From contig NZ_JAZDRO010000001.1 in the NCBI RefSeq assembly GCF_036330325.1, positions 372,001 through 436,000 on the forward strand: a stretch of 64,000 bases of DNA, written 5' to 3'. This document shows positions 23,042-31,675 of this stretch, one piece after another. This DNA comes from Hyphobacterium marinum. Its GTDB lineage: Bacteria; Pseudomonadota; Alphaproteobacteria; Caulobacterales; Maricaulaceae. The notes beneath the pieces were generated by a model. The model was not told where the DNA came from. It did not search any database and saw only the letters and a program-made list of their open reading frames with translations. Position 1 is the stretch's first letter; each line of letters opens with the position of its first letter. Position numbers and translations under genes: made by a program.

Positions 23042-24877
23042 ATGAGCGATCCGATGCCCCCCTCCTCGCCGCGCGATGATGCGGCTGCCGCGCTCGCCGC
23101 GCTTGATGCGGCCGGCGAGATGATCCTGGCGCGCGCCGCGGATGGGCGCGTCACCCTTGTCAATCACGCCTTCCTCGCGGCTTTTGGCGGCACGCGATCC
23201 GACTGGACAGGCCGCTGGTTCGCCGTTGCCCCGGCGGGACCAGCCGGCGGCGGTTCGCGGCGCTATGATGCGTTGATGCGGACCCGTTCCGGCATGCGTT
23301 GGGTGGAGTGGGACGAGCGCCCCGCACCCGATGGCGGCTCGGTCGCCACAGGCCGCGACGTGACGCACCGGCGCAATGCCGATGAAGAGCGCGCCGCCGA
23401 GGACGCGGCCAAGGCACGCTTCTTTGCCTCGATCACGCACGAGATGCGCACCCCGCTCGCCGGGGCGATGGGCATGGCGCGGCTCCTGACCGGAACGCCG
23501 CTGCGTCCCGACCAGCGCGAATATGTCCGTGCGATTGAAGACACGTCGGGCCATGCGCTCGACCTGATCGACGAAATTCTCGACCTCTCCCGCATAGAGG
23601 CCGGAAAGCTCGAGCTTCGTCCTGAACCGGTCGGCCTGGCAGCCCTCACCCGCGACGTCACCGAGTTGCTCGCCCCAAGGGCCGAGTCGAAAGGGTTGTC
23701 ACTGGCGACAGTCCTCACCGAAACCGCGCCGGAAGAAGTGCTCGCCGATTGTGCGCGTCTGAAACAGATTCTCTTCAACCTCGTCGGCAATGCGGTGAAA
23801 TACACGCGCGAAGGCGGGGTCCGGCTCGACGTGTCGGGCGATACCGACAGCGAAAGCCGGGCGCGCCTGGTGCTGACCGTTCGCGATACCGGTCCCGGGA
23901 TTTCCGAATCCGACCAGGCTGCCCTGTTCGAGGAATTCGAACGCGGCGCGGCGGAGCGCGAGAATTACGCCGAAGGCGCAGGGCTGGGCCTGGCGATGGT
24001 CAAACGCCTCGTCGAGGCGATGCAGGGCGATGTCGGCGTGGAAAGCCGCCTGGGCGAAGGCGCGGTATTCTGGGTCTCGCTGCCCCTTCCGGTCCGTGCC
24101 GGCCCGTCGGCCACGCGGCCGCTCAAGGGCACGCGGCTCGCCGTGGCCTGTCCCAATGCGGTCGAACGCGGCGCGCTTGCTGACCAGGCCCGCGCGCTTG
24201 GGGCCGAGGCGATCGAGATCGCCAGCCCCTCGCGCCTGTCGCAGGCCGCGGGCGGAATTCTGCTCATTCATGCCGGCTGGGCGAACGAGGTTCATGCCGC
24301 GCGCGCCAGCCGGGCGCTCATCCTCGTCAATGCCGAGCGCAAGGACGTGATCAAGTCCGCGCCGCCGCCCGGGATCCAGGGCTGGCTGGTTACGCCGGTG
24401 CGCCGCACGTCTCTCGCGCGTTTCGCCGTGTCGCCGTCGGCCCGCGAGGGGCGGGGCGAAAGCGAACCCGCCGAGGGTTGGCCGCTGACCGGGTTGCGCG
24501 TGCTGGTCGCCGAGGACGATCCGGTCAACGCACTGATCGCGGAAAAGACTCTGCAACGCCTCGGTGCACTGCCCGAACGGGCGAAGGACGGGGCGGAAGC
24601 GATTGAGCGCCTGCGCGCCGGCGGGCTGGATGCGGCGCTCGTCGATGTCCGCATGCCCGAGCTTGACGGTCCCGGCGTTGCCCGCGCGGCGCGGGAGGAA
24701 AAACTCGGCATCCCGCTGATTGCACTCACCGCCAACGCGACCGAGGCCGACCGCAAGCTTTGCCTCGAGGCCGGGATGGATGCGTTTCTGGCCAAGCCGG
24801 TGGACCCGGACGCGCTCGTCGAAACCCTCACGCGCTTGTGCAAAGGCCAAAAGCGGTTAAGGCTCGTCTCCGGATAG
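23042..24877 (+). CDS. soluble hybrid histidine kinase (PAS-HisKA-HATPase-pseudoREC-REC)
   Basis: A 611-residue hybrid sensor kinase without transmembrane segments. The N-terminal PAS-like sensor spans about 18-115. HisKA carries the phospho-histidine H133 (SITHEMRTPLAG). HATPase_c has the N box FNLVGNAVKYTREGG, DTGPGIS and GAGLGLAMVK. Residues about 360-455 look like a degenerate receiver (LKGTRLAVACPNAVERGALA...GWLVTPVRRTSL) with no phospho-acceptor. The last domain is an intact receiver with D535 (LVDVRMPELDG) and LAKPVDPD. No response-regulator gene is adjacent, so the signal and output are unknown. ATG 23042 is chosen with AAAGGA five bases upstream. Confidence 0.9.
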   Translation: MSDPMPPSSPRDDAAAALAALDAAGEMILARAADGRVTLVNHAFLAAFGGTRSDWTGRWFAVAPAGPAGGGSRRYDALMRTRSGMRWVEWDERPAPDGGSVATGRDVTHRRNADEERAAEDAAKARFFASITHEMRTPLAGAMGMARLLTGTPLRPDQREYVRAIEDTSGHALDLIDEILDLSRIEAGKLELRPEPVGLAALTRDVTELLAPRAESKGLSLATVLTETAPEEVLADCARLKQILFNLVGNAVKYTREGGVRLDVSGDTDSESRARLVLTVRDTGPGISESDQAALFEEFERGAAERENYAEGAGLGLAMVKRLVEAMQGDVGVESRLGEGAVFWVSLPLPVRAGPSATRPLKGTRLAVACPNAVERGALADQARALGAEAIEIASPSRLSQAAGGILLIHAGWANEVHAARASRALILVNAERKDVIKSAPPPGIQGWLVTPVRRTSLARFAVSPSAREGRGESEPAEGWPLTGLRVLVAEDDPVNALIAEKTLQRLGALPERAKDGAEAIERLRAGGLDAALVDVRMPELDGPGVARAAREEKLGIPLIALTANATEADRKLCLEAGMDAFLAKPVDPDALVETLTRLCKGQKRLRLVSG

Positions 24878-24892
24878 GACGGAGGCGAGAGC

Positions 24893-26545
24893 ATGGCTGA
24901 CGCGACGGTGGACCGGGACACCCGGACTTGGCTGGAAACCGCGAAGGTCTATTTCACCCCTGTCATGCTCTCCATGCTGGTGCTCGGCTTCGCCTCGGGC
25001 CTGCCGCTCTACATGGTGTTCCAGAAGCTGAGCTACTGGCTGCGCGATGTCGGGATCGACCGTTCTACCATCGGCTTCTTCTACTGGGTGACGCTCGCCT
25101 ATTCTTTCAAGTTTCTCTGGGCCCCGGTCGTCGACCGGTTCAAGATTCCGGTCCTTCACGCAATGCTCGGCGCGCGCCGGTCCTGGATCGTCACGGCGAT
25201 TACCGGAACGGTGATCGCGCTCTGCCTCATCGCTGTGACCGACCCGACCGGTGCGCATTACCGCACCAGCGCGGACGGAACCCGCCTCGCCGAAATCAGC
25301 GCCGGTGAATATGCGCTTTTGATGGACTCGCTCGATCACGCGATCACCGAGGAAGAGGTCGATGCCGAGGAAGCCACCGCGCTGAGGCAGGCACCCGAGC
25401 GGGGTGTTTCTGAGGACGGGACCGAAACCGCGGCCATTCCGGTCGAGGATCATCGCCGCCTGCTGCAACTCATCGAAACCGACGAACATTTCTCGCAGCT
25501 CAAGGAATTCCGGACGTTCTGGATCCTCTTGCCCATCGCTATCGCCGCGCTGCTTCTGGCCTATTCGGGCGCGACGTTGGATGTCGCCATCGACGCGTGG
25601 CGGATCGAGTCGGCCCCGAACCGGATGCAGGCCAACATGGCTGCTGCCTATTCGCTGGGCTACCGCTTTGCCTATCTGATGTCCGGTTTGGGGCTCGCGA
25701 TCTCAGCCTGGGCGAACTGGAACTGGTCCTTCCTCGTCATGGCGGCGGCCATGGCCGTATCGGCCTTCCTGGTCTTCTTCATGAAGGAGCCTGCGGCCGG
25801 GGCCGGCAAGCGCGAGCTCAAAGGAAACTTCCCGCAGAAAGTGGCCAGCGCGGTCTGGGAGCCGCTTTACCAGTTCTTCGCCCTGCTGCGCTGGTGGATC
25901 GTGCCGGTCATCCTCTTCGTGATGATCTACCGCATGTCGGACTTCACCATGGGCGTGATGGCCAGCCCGCTCTATTCCGATCTCGGATTCGACCGCGCCA
26001 TCGTCGGCGGCATTCAGGGCGGGCCGGGCCTGATCGCGACCATGACCGGCCTCTTCATCGGCGGGGTGGCAGTTTACCGCTTCGGCCTGATGAAGGCGAT
26101 GGTCATCGGTCTCGTCATCACCTTCATCACCAACGGTGCCTATGCCTGGCTCGCCGGGACAGCCGGTTCGGATGAGTACTGGAAACTGACCGTCGCCATT
26201 GTGGGTGACAATCTCGCCGGCGGTTTCGTGACAACGGCCTTCATCGCCTACATGTCCAGCCTCGTCGATCCGGCCAATGCCGCGACGCAATACGCACTGC
26301 TGGCATCCTTTTATGCGCTGGTATCAAAATTCCTGTCCGGGTTTTCCGGTGTGCTGGCCGATGCGGTCGGTTGGGTGAATTTCTTCATCATCACAGCAGG
26401 TTACACACTGCCTGCAGCGGTTCTGCTTTTCTATCTCATGATGGCCGGACCGAAGGCCGCGAAAGGCCTGCATAAATTCGCAGAACGGGAACTCGCCAAA
26501 CCGGCGGGCACGACCGCTGACGACCCGCCGCCCGAACGCGCGTAA
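24893..26545 (+). CDS. AmpG-like MFS transporter with a large acidic insert
   Basis: A 550-residue multi-pass MFS protein resembling the AmpG muropeptide permease: LGFASGLPLYMVFQKLSYWLRDVGID, YSFKFLWAPVVDRFK, YSGATLDVAIDAWRIE, GGIQGGPGLIATMTGLFIGG, SSLVDPANAATQYALLASFYAL. AmpG imports anhydromuropeptides for cell-wall recycling. A roughly 98-residue hydrophilic, strongly acidic insert (about 118-215) separates two membrane segments. It carries repeated Glu/Asp stretches and a HFSQLKEFR end, and ordinary AmpG has only a short loop there. The gene starts 15 bases after the kinase gene, perhaps co-transcribed. Confidence 0.85.
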   Translation: MADATVDRDTRTWLETAKVYFTPVMLSMLVLGFASGLPLYMVFQKLSYWLRDVGIDRSTIGFFYWVTLAYSFKFLWAPVVDRFKIPVLHAMLGARRSWIVTAITGTVIALCLIAVTDPTGAHYRTSADGTRLAEISAGEYALLMDSLDHAITEEEVDAEEATALRQAPERGVSEDGTETAAIPVEDHRRLLQLIETDEHFSQLKEFRTFWILLPIAIAALLLAYSGATLDVAIDAWRIESAPNRMQANMAAAYSLGYRFAYLMSGLGLAISAWANWNWSFLVMAAAMAVSAFLVFFMKEPAAGAGKRELKGNFPQKVASAVWEPLYQFFALLRWWIVPVILFVMIYRMSDFTMGVMASPLYSDLGFDRAIVGGIQGGPGLIATMTGLFIGGVAVYRFGLMKAMVIGLVITFITNGAYAWLAGTAGSDEYWKLTVAIVGDNLAGGFVTTAFIAYMSSLVDPANAATQYALLASFYALVSKFLSGFSGVLADAVGWVNFFIITAGYTLPAAVLLFYLMMAGPKAAKGLHKFAERELAKPAGTTADDPPPERA

Positions 26546-26548
26546 GGA

Positions 26549-28840
26549 CTACTCGGCGGCTTCAGCTTCGGCGTGGGCCTTGGCCGAAAGGTCATAGGCG
26601 GCGAGCGCCGCAAGGGTCGTGACTTCGCTGGCCGACGCGCCGAGCCTTGCGATTTGCACCGGCTTTTCAAAGCCCAAGAGCATCGGCCCCAGCACGGTTG
26701 CGCCGCCGCCCGCGCGCAACAGCCGCGTGGCGATGGAGGCCGAGTGGATCGCCGGCATGACGAGGACATTGGCCGGTTTGGTCAGGCGCGAGAACGGGTA
26801 GAGCGCCTTGTGCGCCGGGTCGAGCGCGACGTCGGCGGCCATTTCACCTTCATATTCGAAGTCGACGCCGCGCCCGTCGAGGAGGCGCACGGCGGCCTGG
26901 AGCTTCTCTGACCGCACCCCGCCCGGATTACCGAAGGTCGAATAGGAGAGGAAGGCCACGCGCGGCGTGAAGCCGAAGCGTTTGGCCGCGGCGGCGGCTT
27001 CAATGGCGATGTCGGCGAGCGCGTCGGCCTCTGGAAATTCGGTGACGTTGGTGTCGGCGATGAAGAGTGTCCGGTTCTTCGCCAGCGCGATCGACATGCC
27101 GATGATGCGCTCGCCTTCGGCGGGCAGGAGGACCCGGCTGACATCCTTCAGCGCGGCGTCGTAGTTGCGGGTCACGCCGGTGACGAGCCCGTCGGCATCG
27201 TTGAGCTTGACCATGCAGGCGGAAAAGACGTTGCGGTCATTGTGGACGAGGCGCTGGACGTCGCGTTTGAGATACCCTTCGCGTTGCAGGCGGGCGTAGA
27301 GATAGTCCGAATAGTGCGCGTTGCGGCTCGACAGGCGGGCATTGACGATGCGGATGGAATCCTCCGGCACGCCGACCAGGCGCATATTCGCTTTCGTCTG
27401 TTCCTCGCGGCCGACAAGGATGGCTTCGCCGAGATCCTGGGACTGGAAGGCATAGGCCGCGCGGATAACGCTCGGCTCCTCGCCTTCGGCGAAGACGATG
27501 CGCTTGCCCTTGCCTTCCACCGCGCCATGGATGCGCTGCAGGAGGGCCGCGGTCGGGTCGAGGCGGCGGGCGAGGCCGGCCTTGTAGCCGCCCATGTCGG
27601 AAATCGGCTTGCGGGCGACGCCGGACTCCACCGCTGCCTTCGCCACACGCGGCGGCACGAAGGAGATGAGGCGCGGATCGAAGGGCGAGGGGATGATGTA
27701 ATCCTTGCCAAAGGACGGACGCTGGCCGTGATAGGCGGCGGCGACCTCGTCGGGCACATCCTGACGCGCCAGTTCGGCCAGCGCATTGGCCGCGGCGATC
27801 TTCATTTCCTCGTTGATCGTGCGGGCGCGTACGTCAAGCGCGCCGCGGAAGATGTAAGGGAAGCCCAGCACGTTGTTGACCTGGTTGGGGTAATCCGACC
27901 GGCCTGTCGCCATGATGGCGTCACGGCGGATTTTCCGCACCGCTTCGGGGCGGATTTCCGGGTCAGGGTTGGCCATGGCGAAGATGATCGGTTCGGCGGC
28001 CATTGAACGGACCATCGCCTCGTCGACCGCGCCCGCGACAGACAGGCCGATGAAGCAGTCGGCTCCGTCCAGAGCTTCGGCGAGCGTGCGGGCGTCGGTC
28101 GGCGCGGCGTGGGCAGCCTTCCACTGGTTCATCCCGTCCTCGCGGCCCTGATAGATCGTGCCGCGCGAGTCACAGAGGATCGCGTTCTTGGCGCTGACGC
28201 CCATGGCTTTGAGGAGTTCGAGTACGGCGATGCCGGCCGCGCCCGCACCATTCACCACCACTTTCAGGTCGGCGATGTCGCGGCCGGTCAGGTGACAAGC
28301 ATTGATGATGCCGGCGGCCGAAATGATCGCGGTGCCATGCTGGTCGTCGTGAAAGACGGGGATGTCGAGCTTTTCGCGCAGACGCTGCTCGATGATGAAA
28401 CAGTCCGGGCCTTTGATGTCCTCCAGATTGATGCCGCCAAAGGTGTGGCCAAAGCGGGCGACGCAATCGACGAATTCGTCCGGGTCGGACGTCTCGACCT
28501 CGATATCGACCGCGTCGATATCGGCAAAGCGCTTGAAGAGGACAGCCTTGCCTTCCATGACAGGCTTGGACGCCATCGCGCCGAGATCACCCAGGCCGAG
28601 GATCGCTGTGCCGTTGGAGATGACGGCAACCATGTTTCCCTTCGAGGTGTAGTCGTAGACCTTCTCCGGGTCCTCGGCGATGGCCTTCACCGGCGCGGCC
28701 ACGCCCGGCGAATAGGCGAGCGAAAGATCGCGCTGGGTCGCCATCGGTTTGGTGGCCGACATGCCAAGTTTTCCCGGTGTCGGTTCCTTGTGGAAGGCGA
28801 GCGCTTCGTCGTCGTCGACGGGGCTGGTGCGGTCGGACAT
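26549..28840 (-). CDS. maeB: NADP-dependent malic enzyme with phosphotransacetylase-like domain
   Basis: MaeB oxidatively decarboxylates malate to pyruvate. The 763-residue protein has the large two-domain form. Malic enzyme occupies about 1-430 (YSPGVAAPVKAIAEDP, FHDDQHGTAIISAAGIINA, VVNGAGAAGIAVLELLKAMG). A C-terminal phosphotransacetylase-like domain, about 440-763 (RIVFAEGEEPSVIRAAYAFQ, FGNPGGVRSEKLQAAVRLLD), is usually regulatory and senses acetyl-CoA. The start at 28840 (MSDRTSP) is preferred to an in-frame ATG at 28960 that overlaps mutS. It is divergent from mutS and ends three bases from the transporter stop. Confidence 0.96.
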   Translation of the reverse strand: MSDRTSPVDDDEALAFHKEPTPGKLGMSATKPMATQRDLSLAYSPGVAAPVKAIAEDPEKVYDYTSKGNMVAVISNGTAILGLGDLGAMASKPVMEGKAVLFKRFADIDAVDIEVETSDPDEFVDCVARFGHTFGGINLEDIKGPDCFIIEQRLREKLDIPVFHDDQHGTAIISAAGIINACHLTGRDIADLKVVVNGAGAAGIAVLELLKAMGVSAKNAILCDSRGTIYQGREDGMNQWKAAHAAPTDARTLAEALDGADCFIGLSVAGAVDEAMVRSMAAEPIIFAMANPDPEIRPEAVRKIRRDAIMATGRSDYPNQVNNVLGFPYIFRGALDVRARTINEEMKIAAANALAELARQDVPDEVAAAYHGQRPSFGKDYIIPSPFDPRLISFVPPRVAKAAVESGVARKPISDMGGYKAGLARRLDPTAALLQRIHGAVEGKGKRIVFAEGEEPSVIRAAYAFQSQDLGEAILVGREEQTKANMRLVGVPEDSIRIVNARLSSRNAHYSDYLYARLQREGYLKRDVQRLVHNDRNVFSACMVKLNDADGLVTGVTRNYDAALKDVSRVLLPAEGERIIGMSIALAKNRTLFIADTNVTEFPEADALADIAIEAAAAAKRFGFTPRVAFLSYSTFGNPGGVRSEKLQAAVRLLDGRGVDFEYEGEMAADVALDPAHKALYPFSRLTKPANVLVMPAIHSASIATRLLRAGGGATVLGPMLLGFEKPVQIARLGASASEVTTLAALAAYDLSAKAHAEAEAAE

Positions 28841-28958
28841 GTAGGCGTGTTTCCCTGCCGGTGCTTCGATCCGTTTCGAGCCTAACGGCGCGCGCCGGTG
28901 AGGCAAGCGAATCCGGTGTCTTGCGCAGTCGGCGATTCCTCGCCAGTTTCGCCGCTCC

Positions 28959-31643
28959 ATGCCCGACGCCGATTTCGAAAACCGCCACTTCCCCAGCGCC
29001 GACGGGGCGACGCCGATGATGGCGCAATACCTCGCCCTGCGCGAAAGCGCGCCGAAGGATGCGTTGCTCTTCTACCGGATGGGCGATTTCTACGAGCTCT
29101 TCTTCGAGGATGCGAAGGCCGCCGCCGCCGCGCTCGACATCGCGCTGACCAAGCGCGGCGAGCACCAGGGCGAGCCGATTGCCATGTGCGGCGTGCCGGC
29201 CCAGACCGCAGAGGCCTATCTCGCCCGGCTCATCCGCGCCGGTTTCAAGGTCGCGGTCGGGGAACAGACCGAAGATCCGAAAGCGGCCAAGGCGCGCGGA
29301 TCAAAGACGGTCGACCGGGCGATCGCGCGCATTGTCACCCCCGGCACGCTGACCGAGGATTCCCTGCTCGATGCGCGGACATCGAACCGGATCGCCGCGC
29401 TGGCGCGTACACCGGGCGGAGATTGTGCGCTCGCCTGGGCGGAAGTCTCGACCGGGGAATTCGCCGCCTGCCCGTGCGACGCGAGCGGGATCGAAGCCGA
29501 ATTGGCGGCTCTCGATCCGGCCGAGTGGCTTAGCGACGAGGCCTATTTTACTGCAGACGCGAGACTGGCCCCGCGCGCGCGGCTGACCCCGCTGCCGAAG
29601 GCGAAATTTGATGCGAAGTCCGCCGAGCGGCGTTTGATCGAGCGGTTCGGCGTCGTCTCGCTGGATGCCTTCGGCGCGTTTTCCAAAGCCGAGATCGCGG
29701 CCTTGGGGGCGCTGCTCGACTATCTGGAACTGGCCCAGGCCGGGGCTCCGGCCAAGCTGGCTCCGCCGCGCCGGGTGGAGACAGGATCAGCGCTCGCCAT
29801 CGATCCGGCGACGCGGGCGAGCCTTGAAATCGACCGGACCCAGGCCGGACAGCGCAAGGGATCGCTGCTGGCCACCATCGACCGGACAGTGACCGCGCCC
29901 GGCGCGCGCCGGCTGGCGGCACGTCTGACCCGCCCGTCGACGCGCAAGGACATGATCGACGCGCGGCTCGATGCGGTCGGGTTTCTCGCGGCGAACAAGA
30001 CGACGCGGCGCGCCATGCGCGAATTGCTGCAGGCGGCGGGCGACCCGGAACGCGCGCTCTCGCGTCTGCTGCTGGGCCGCGGCGGGCCGCGCGATCTTGC
30101 CGCGCTGGGCAAGGCGTTGCGCGAAGGTGAAACGCTCGCCGCCGGTCTCGGCCAGGCCCTGCCCGATGACGCCGCACCGGCATTGCTGAACCAAGCCGTC
30201 GCCACACTGTCGCTCACCGACAAGGGTGATCTGGCGCGGTTCGCCGCTGATCTGGGTCAGGCGCTGGTCGCCGAGCCGCCGCTAGCCGCGCGCGATGGCG
30301 GCTTTGTCGCGGAAGGCTGGTCCGAAGCGCTCGACGAGACCCGGGCGCTGCGCGATGCGTCGCGAAAAATCGTGGCGGGCCTGCAGAAGACCTATGCCGA
30401 GGCGAGCGGTGTAGCGGGGCTGAAAATCCGGCACAACAATGTGCTGGGATATTTCGTCGAAGTGACGGCGAAGAATGCCGACCCGCTGATGGCTTCCGAC
30501 GATTTCATCCATCGCCAGACGATGGCGAATGCGGTCCGCTTCACCACGACCGAACTGGCCGAGCTCGAAGCGAAAATCGCCGGAGCCGCCGACAGGGCGC
30601 TGGGGCTGGAATCCGAGATCTTCGAGAGCTTCCGGACCCGCACCGAAGACCTGGCGCAAGGGTTGCGGCAGATGGCCGGCGCGCTCGCGGAGCTCGACTG
30701 CGCGGCGGGTCTCGCCGAATGGGCGGTAGAGACCAGATCGGTCCGCCCCGACATGGTCGAGGAGCCGGTTTTTGCGGTCGAAAGCGGGCGGCACCCGGTT
30801 GTCGAGGCCGCGCTGAAGAAGGCTGGAGATGCTTTCACCCCCAATGATTGCGCGCTCGATGGTGCAGGTGAAGCGGCAGCGCGGCTGACGCTGGTGACCG
30901 GCCCGAACATGGCCGGTAAATCGACCTTCCTGCGCCAGAACGCGCTGATGATCATCCTCGCCCAGGCCGGGTGTTTCGTCCCGGCGGCGTCGGCACGGAT
31001 CGGCATTGCCGACCGGCTCTATTCGCGTGTCGGCGCGGCCGACGACCTGGCGCGCGGGCGCTCGACCTTCATGACCGAGATGATCGAGGCGGCGTCCATC
31101 CTCAACCAGGCGGGTCCGAAGAGTTTCGTCATTCTCGACGAGGTCGGTCGGGGAACCTCGACCTTTGACGGTCTCTCCATCGCGTGGGCGGTCGCCGAAC
31201 ATCTGCATGGCATCAATGCCTGCCGGGCGCTGTTCGCCACGCACTATCACGAGATGACGCGGCTCGCCGAAGAGCTCGATCACGCCGCCAATGTCAGCCT
31301 GAAGGCCAAGGAGTGGAAGGGCGAGCTGGTCTTCCTGCACACGGTCGCCAAGGGCGCGGCCGACCGATCCTACGGGATCGAGGTGGCGCGCCGGGCCGGA
31401 TTGCCGGACGCCGCCATCGCCCGGGCCCGCACCATCCTGGAACGGCTGGAAAGCCAGGACGCTCCAGCCGCCGCGCTTGCCGATCTGCCGCTGTTTTCCG
31501 CGACGCCAGCTCCTTCTGCCCCGGCGAAACCGTCCGAGGTCGAGCGCCGGCTGACAGACATCAATCCGGATGAGTTGAGCCCGCGTGAGGCGCTCGACGC
31601 GCTCTATGAGCTTAAACGCCATCTGCCCGCGAAGGATACGTGA
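28959..31643 (+). CDS. mutS: DNA mismatch repair protein MutS
   Basis: MutS recognises mismatches and small loops. The 894-residue protein has the mismatch-binding domain with FYRMGDFYELFFEDA (the Phe-x-Glu wedge) and GEPIAMCGVPAQTAEAYLARL. Connector, core and clamp domains follow, then the ABC ATPase: LVTGPNMAGKSTFLRQNALM, the signature region RGRSTFMTEMIEAASILN and FVILDEVGRGTSTFDGLSIAWAVAEHL. The C-terminal EVERRLTDINPDELSPREALDALYELKRHL tail mediates tetramerisation in the family. glnD follows after 32 bases. Confidence 0.98.
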   Translation: MPDADFENRHFPSADGATPMMAQYLALRESAPKDALLFYRMGDFYELFFEDAKAAAAALDIALTKRGEHQGEPIAMCGVPAQTAEAYLARLIRAGFKVAVGEQTEDPKAAKARGSKTVDRAIARIVTPGTLTEDSLLDARTSNRIAALARTPGGDCALAWAEVSTGEFAACPCDASGIEAELAALDPAEWLSDEAYFTADARLAPRARLTPLPKAKFDAKSAERRLIERFGVVSLDAFGAFSKAEIAALGALLDYLELAQAGAPAKLAPPRRVETGSALAIDPATRASLEIDRTQAGQRKGSLLATIDRTVTAPGARRLAARLTRPSTRKDMIDARLDAVGFLAANKTTRRAMRELLQAAGDPERALSRLLLGRGGPRDLAALGKALREGETLAAGLGQALPDDAAPALLNQAVATLSLTDKGDLARFAADLGQALVAEPPLAARDGGFVAEGWSEALDETRALRDASRKIVAGLQKTYAEASGVAGLKIRHNNVLGYFVEVTAKNADPLMASDDFIHRQTMANAVRFTTTELAELEAKIAGAADRALGLESEIFESFRTRTEDLAQGLRQMAGALAELDCAAGLAEWAVETRSVRPDMVEEPVFAVESGRHPVVEAALKKAGDAFTPNDCALDGAGEAAARLTLVTGPNMAGKSTFLRQNALMIILAQAGCFVPAASARIGIADRLYSRVGAADDLARGRSTFMTEMIEAASILNQAGPKSFVILDEVGRGTSTFDGLSIAWAVAEHLHGINACRALFATHYHEMTRLAEELDHAANVSLKAKEWKGELVFLHTVAKGAADRSYGIEVARRAGLPDAAIARARTILERLESQDAPAAALADLPLFSATPAPSAPAKPSEVERRLTDINPDELSPREALDALYELKRHLPAKDT

Positions 31644-31675
31644 CGCCGTGACAGGCATTCGATAGCATCGCGCCC

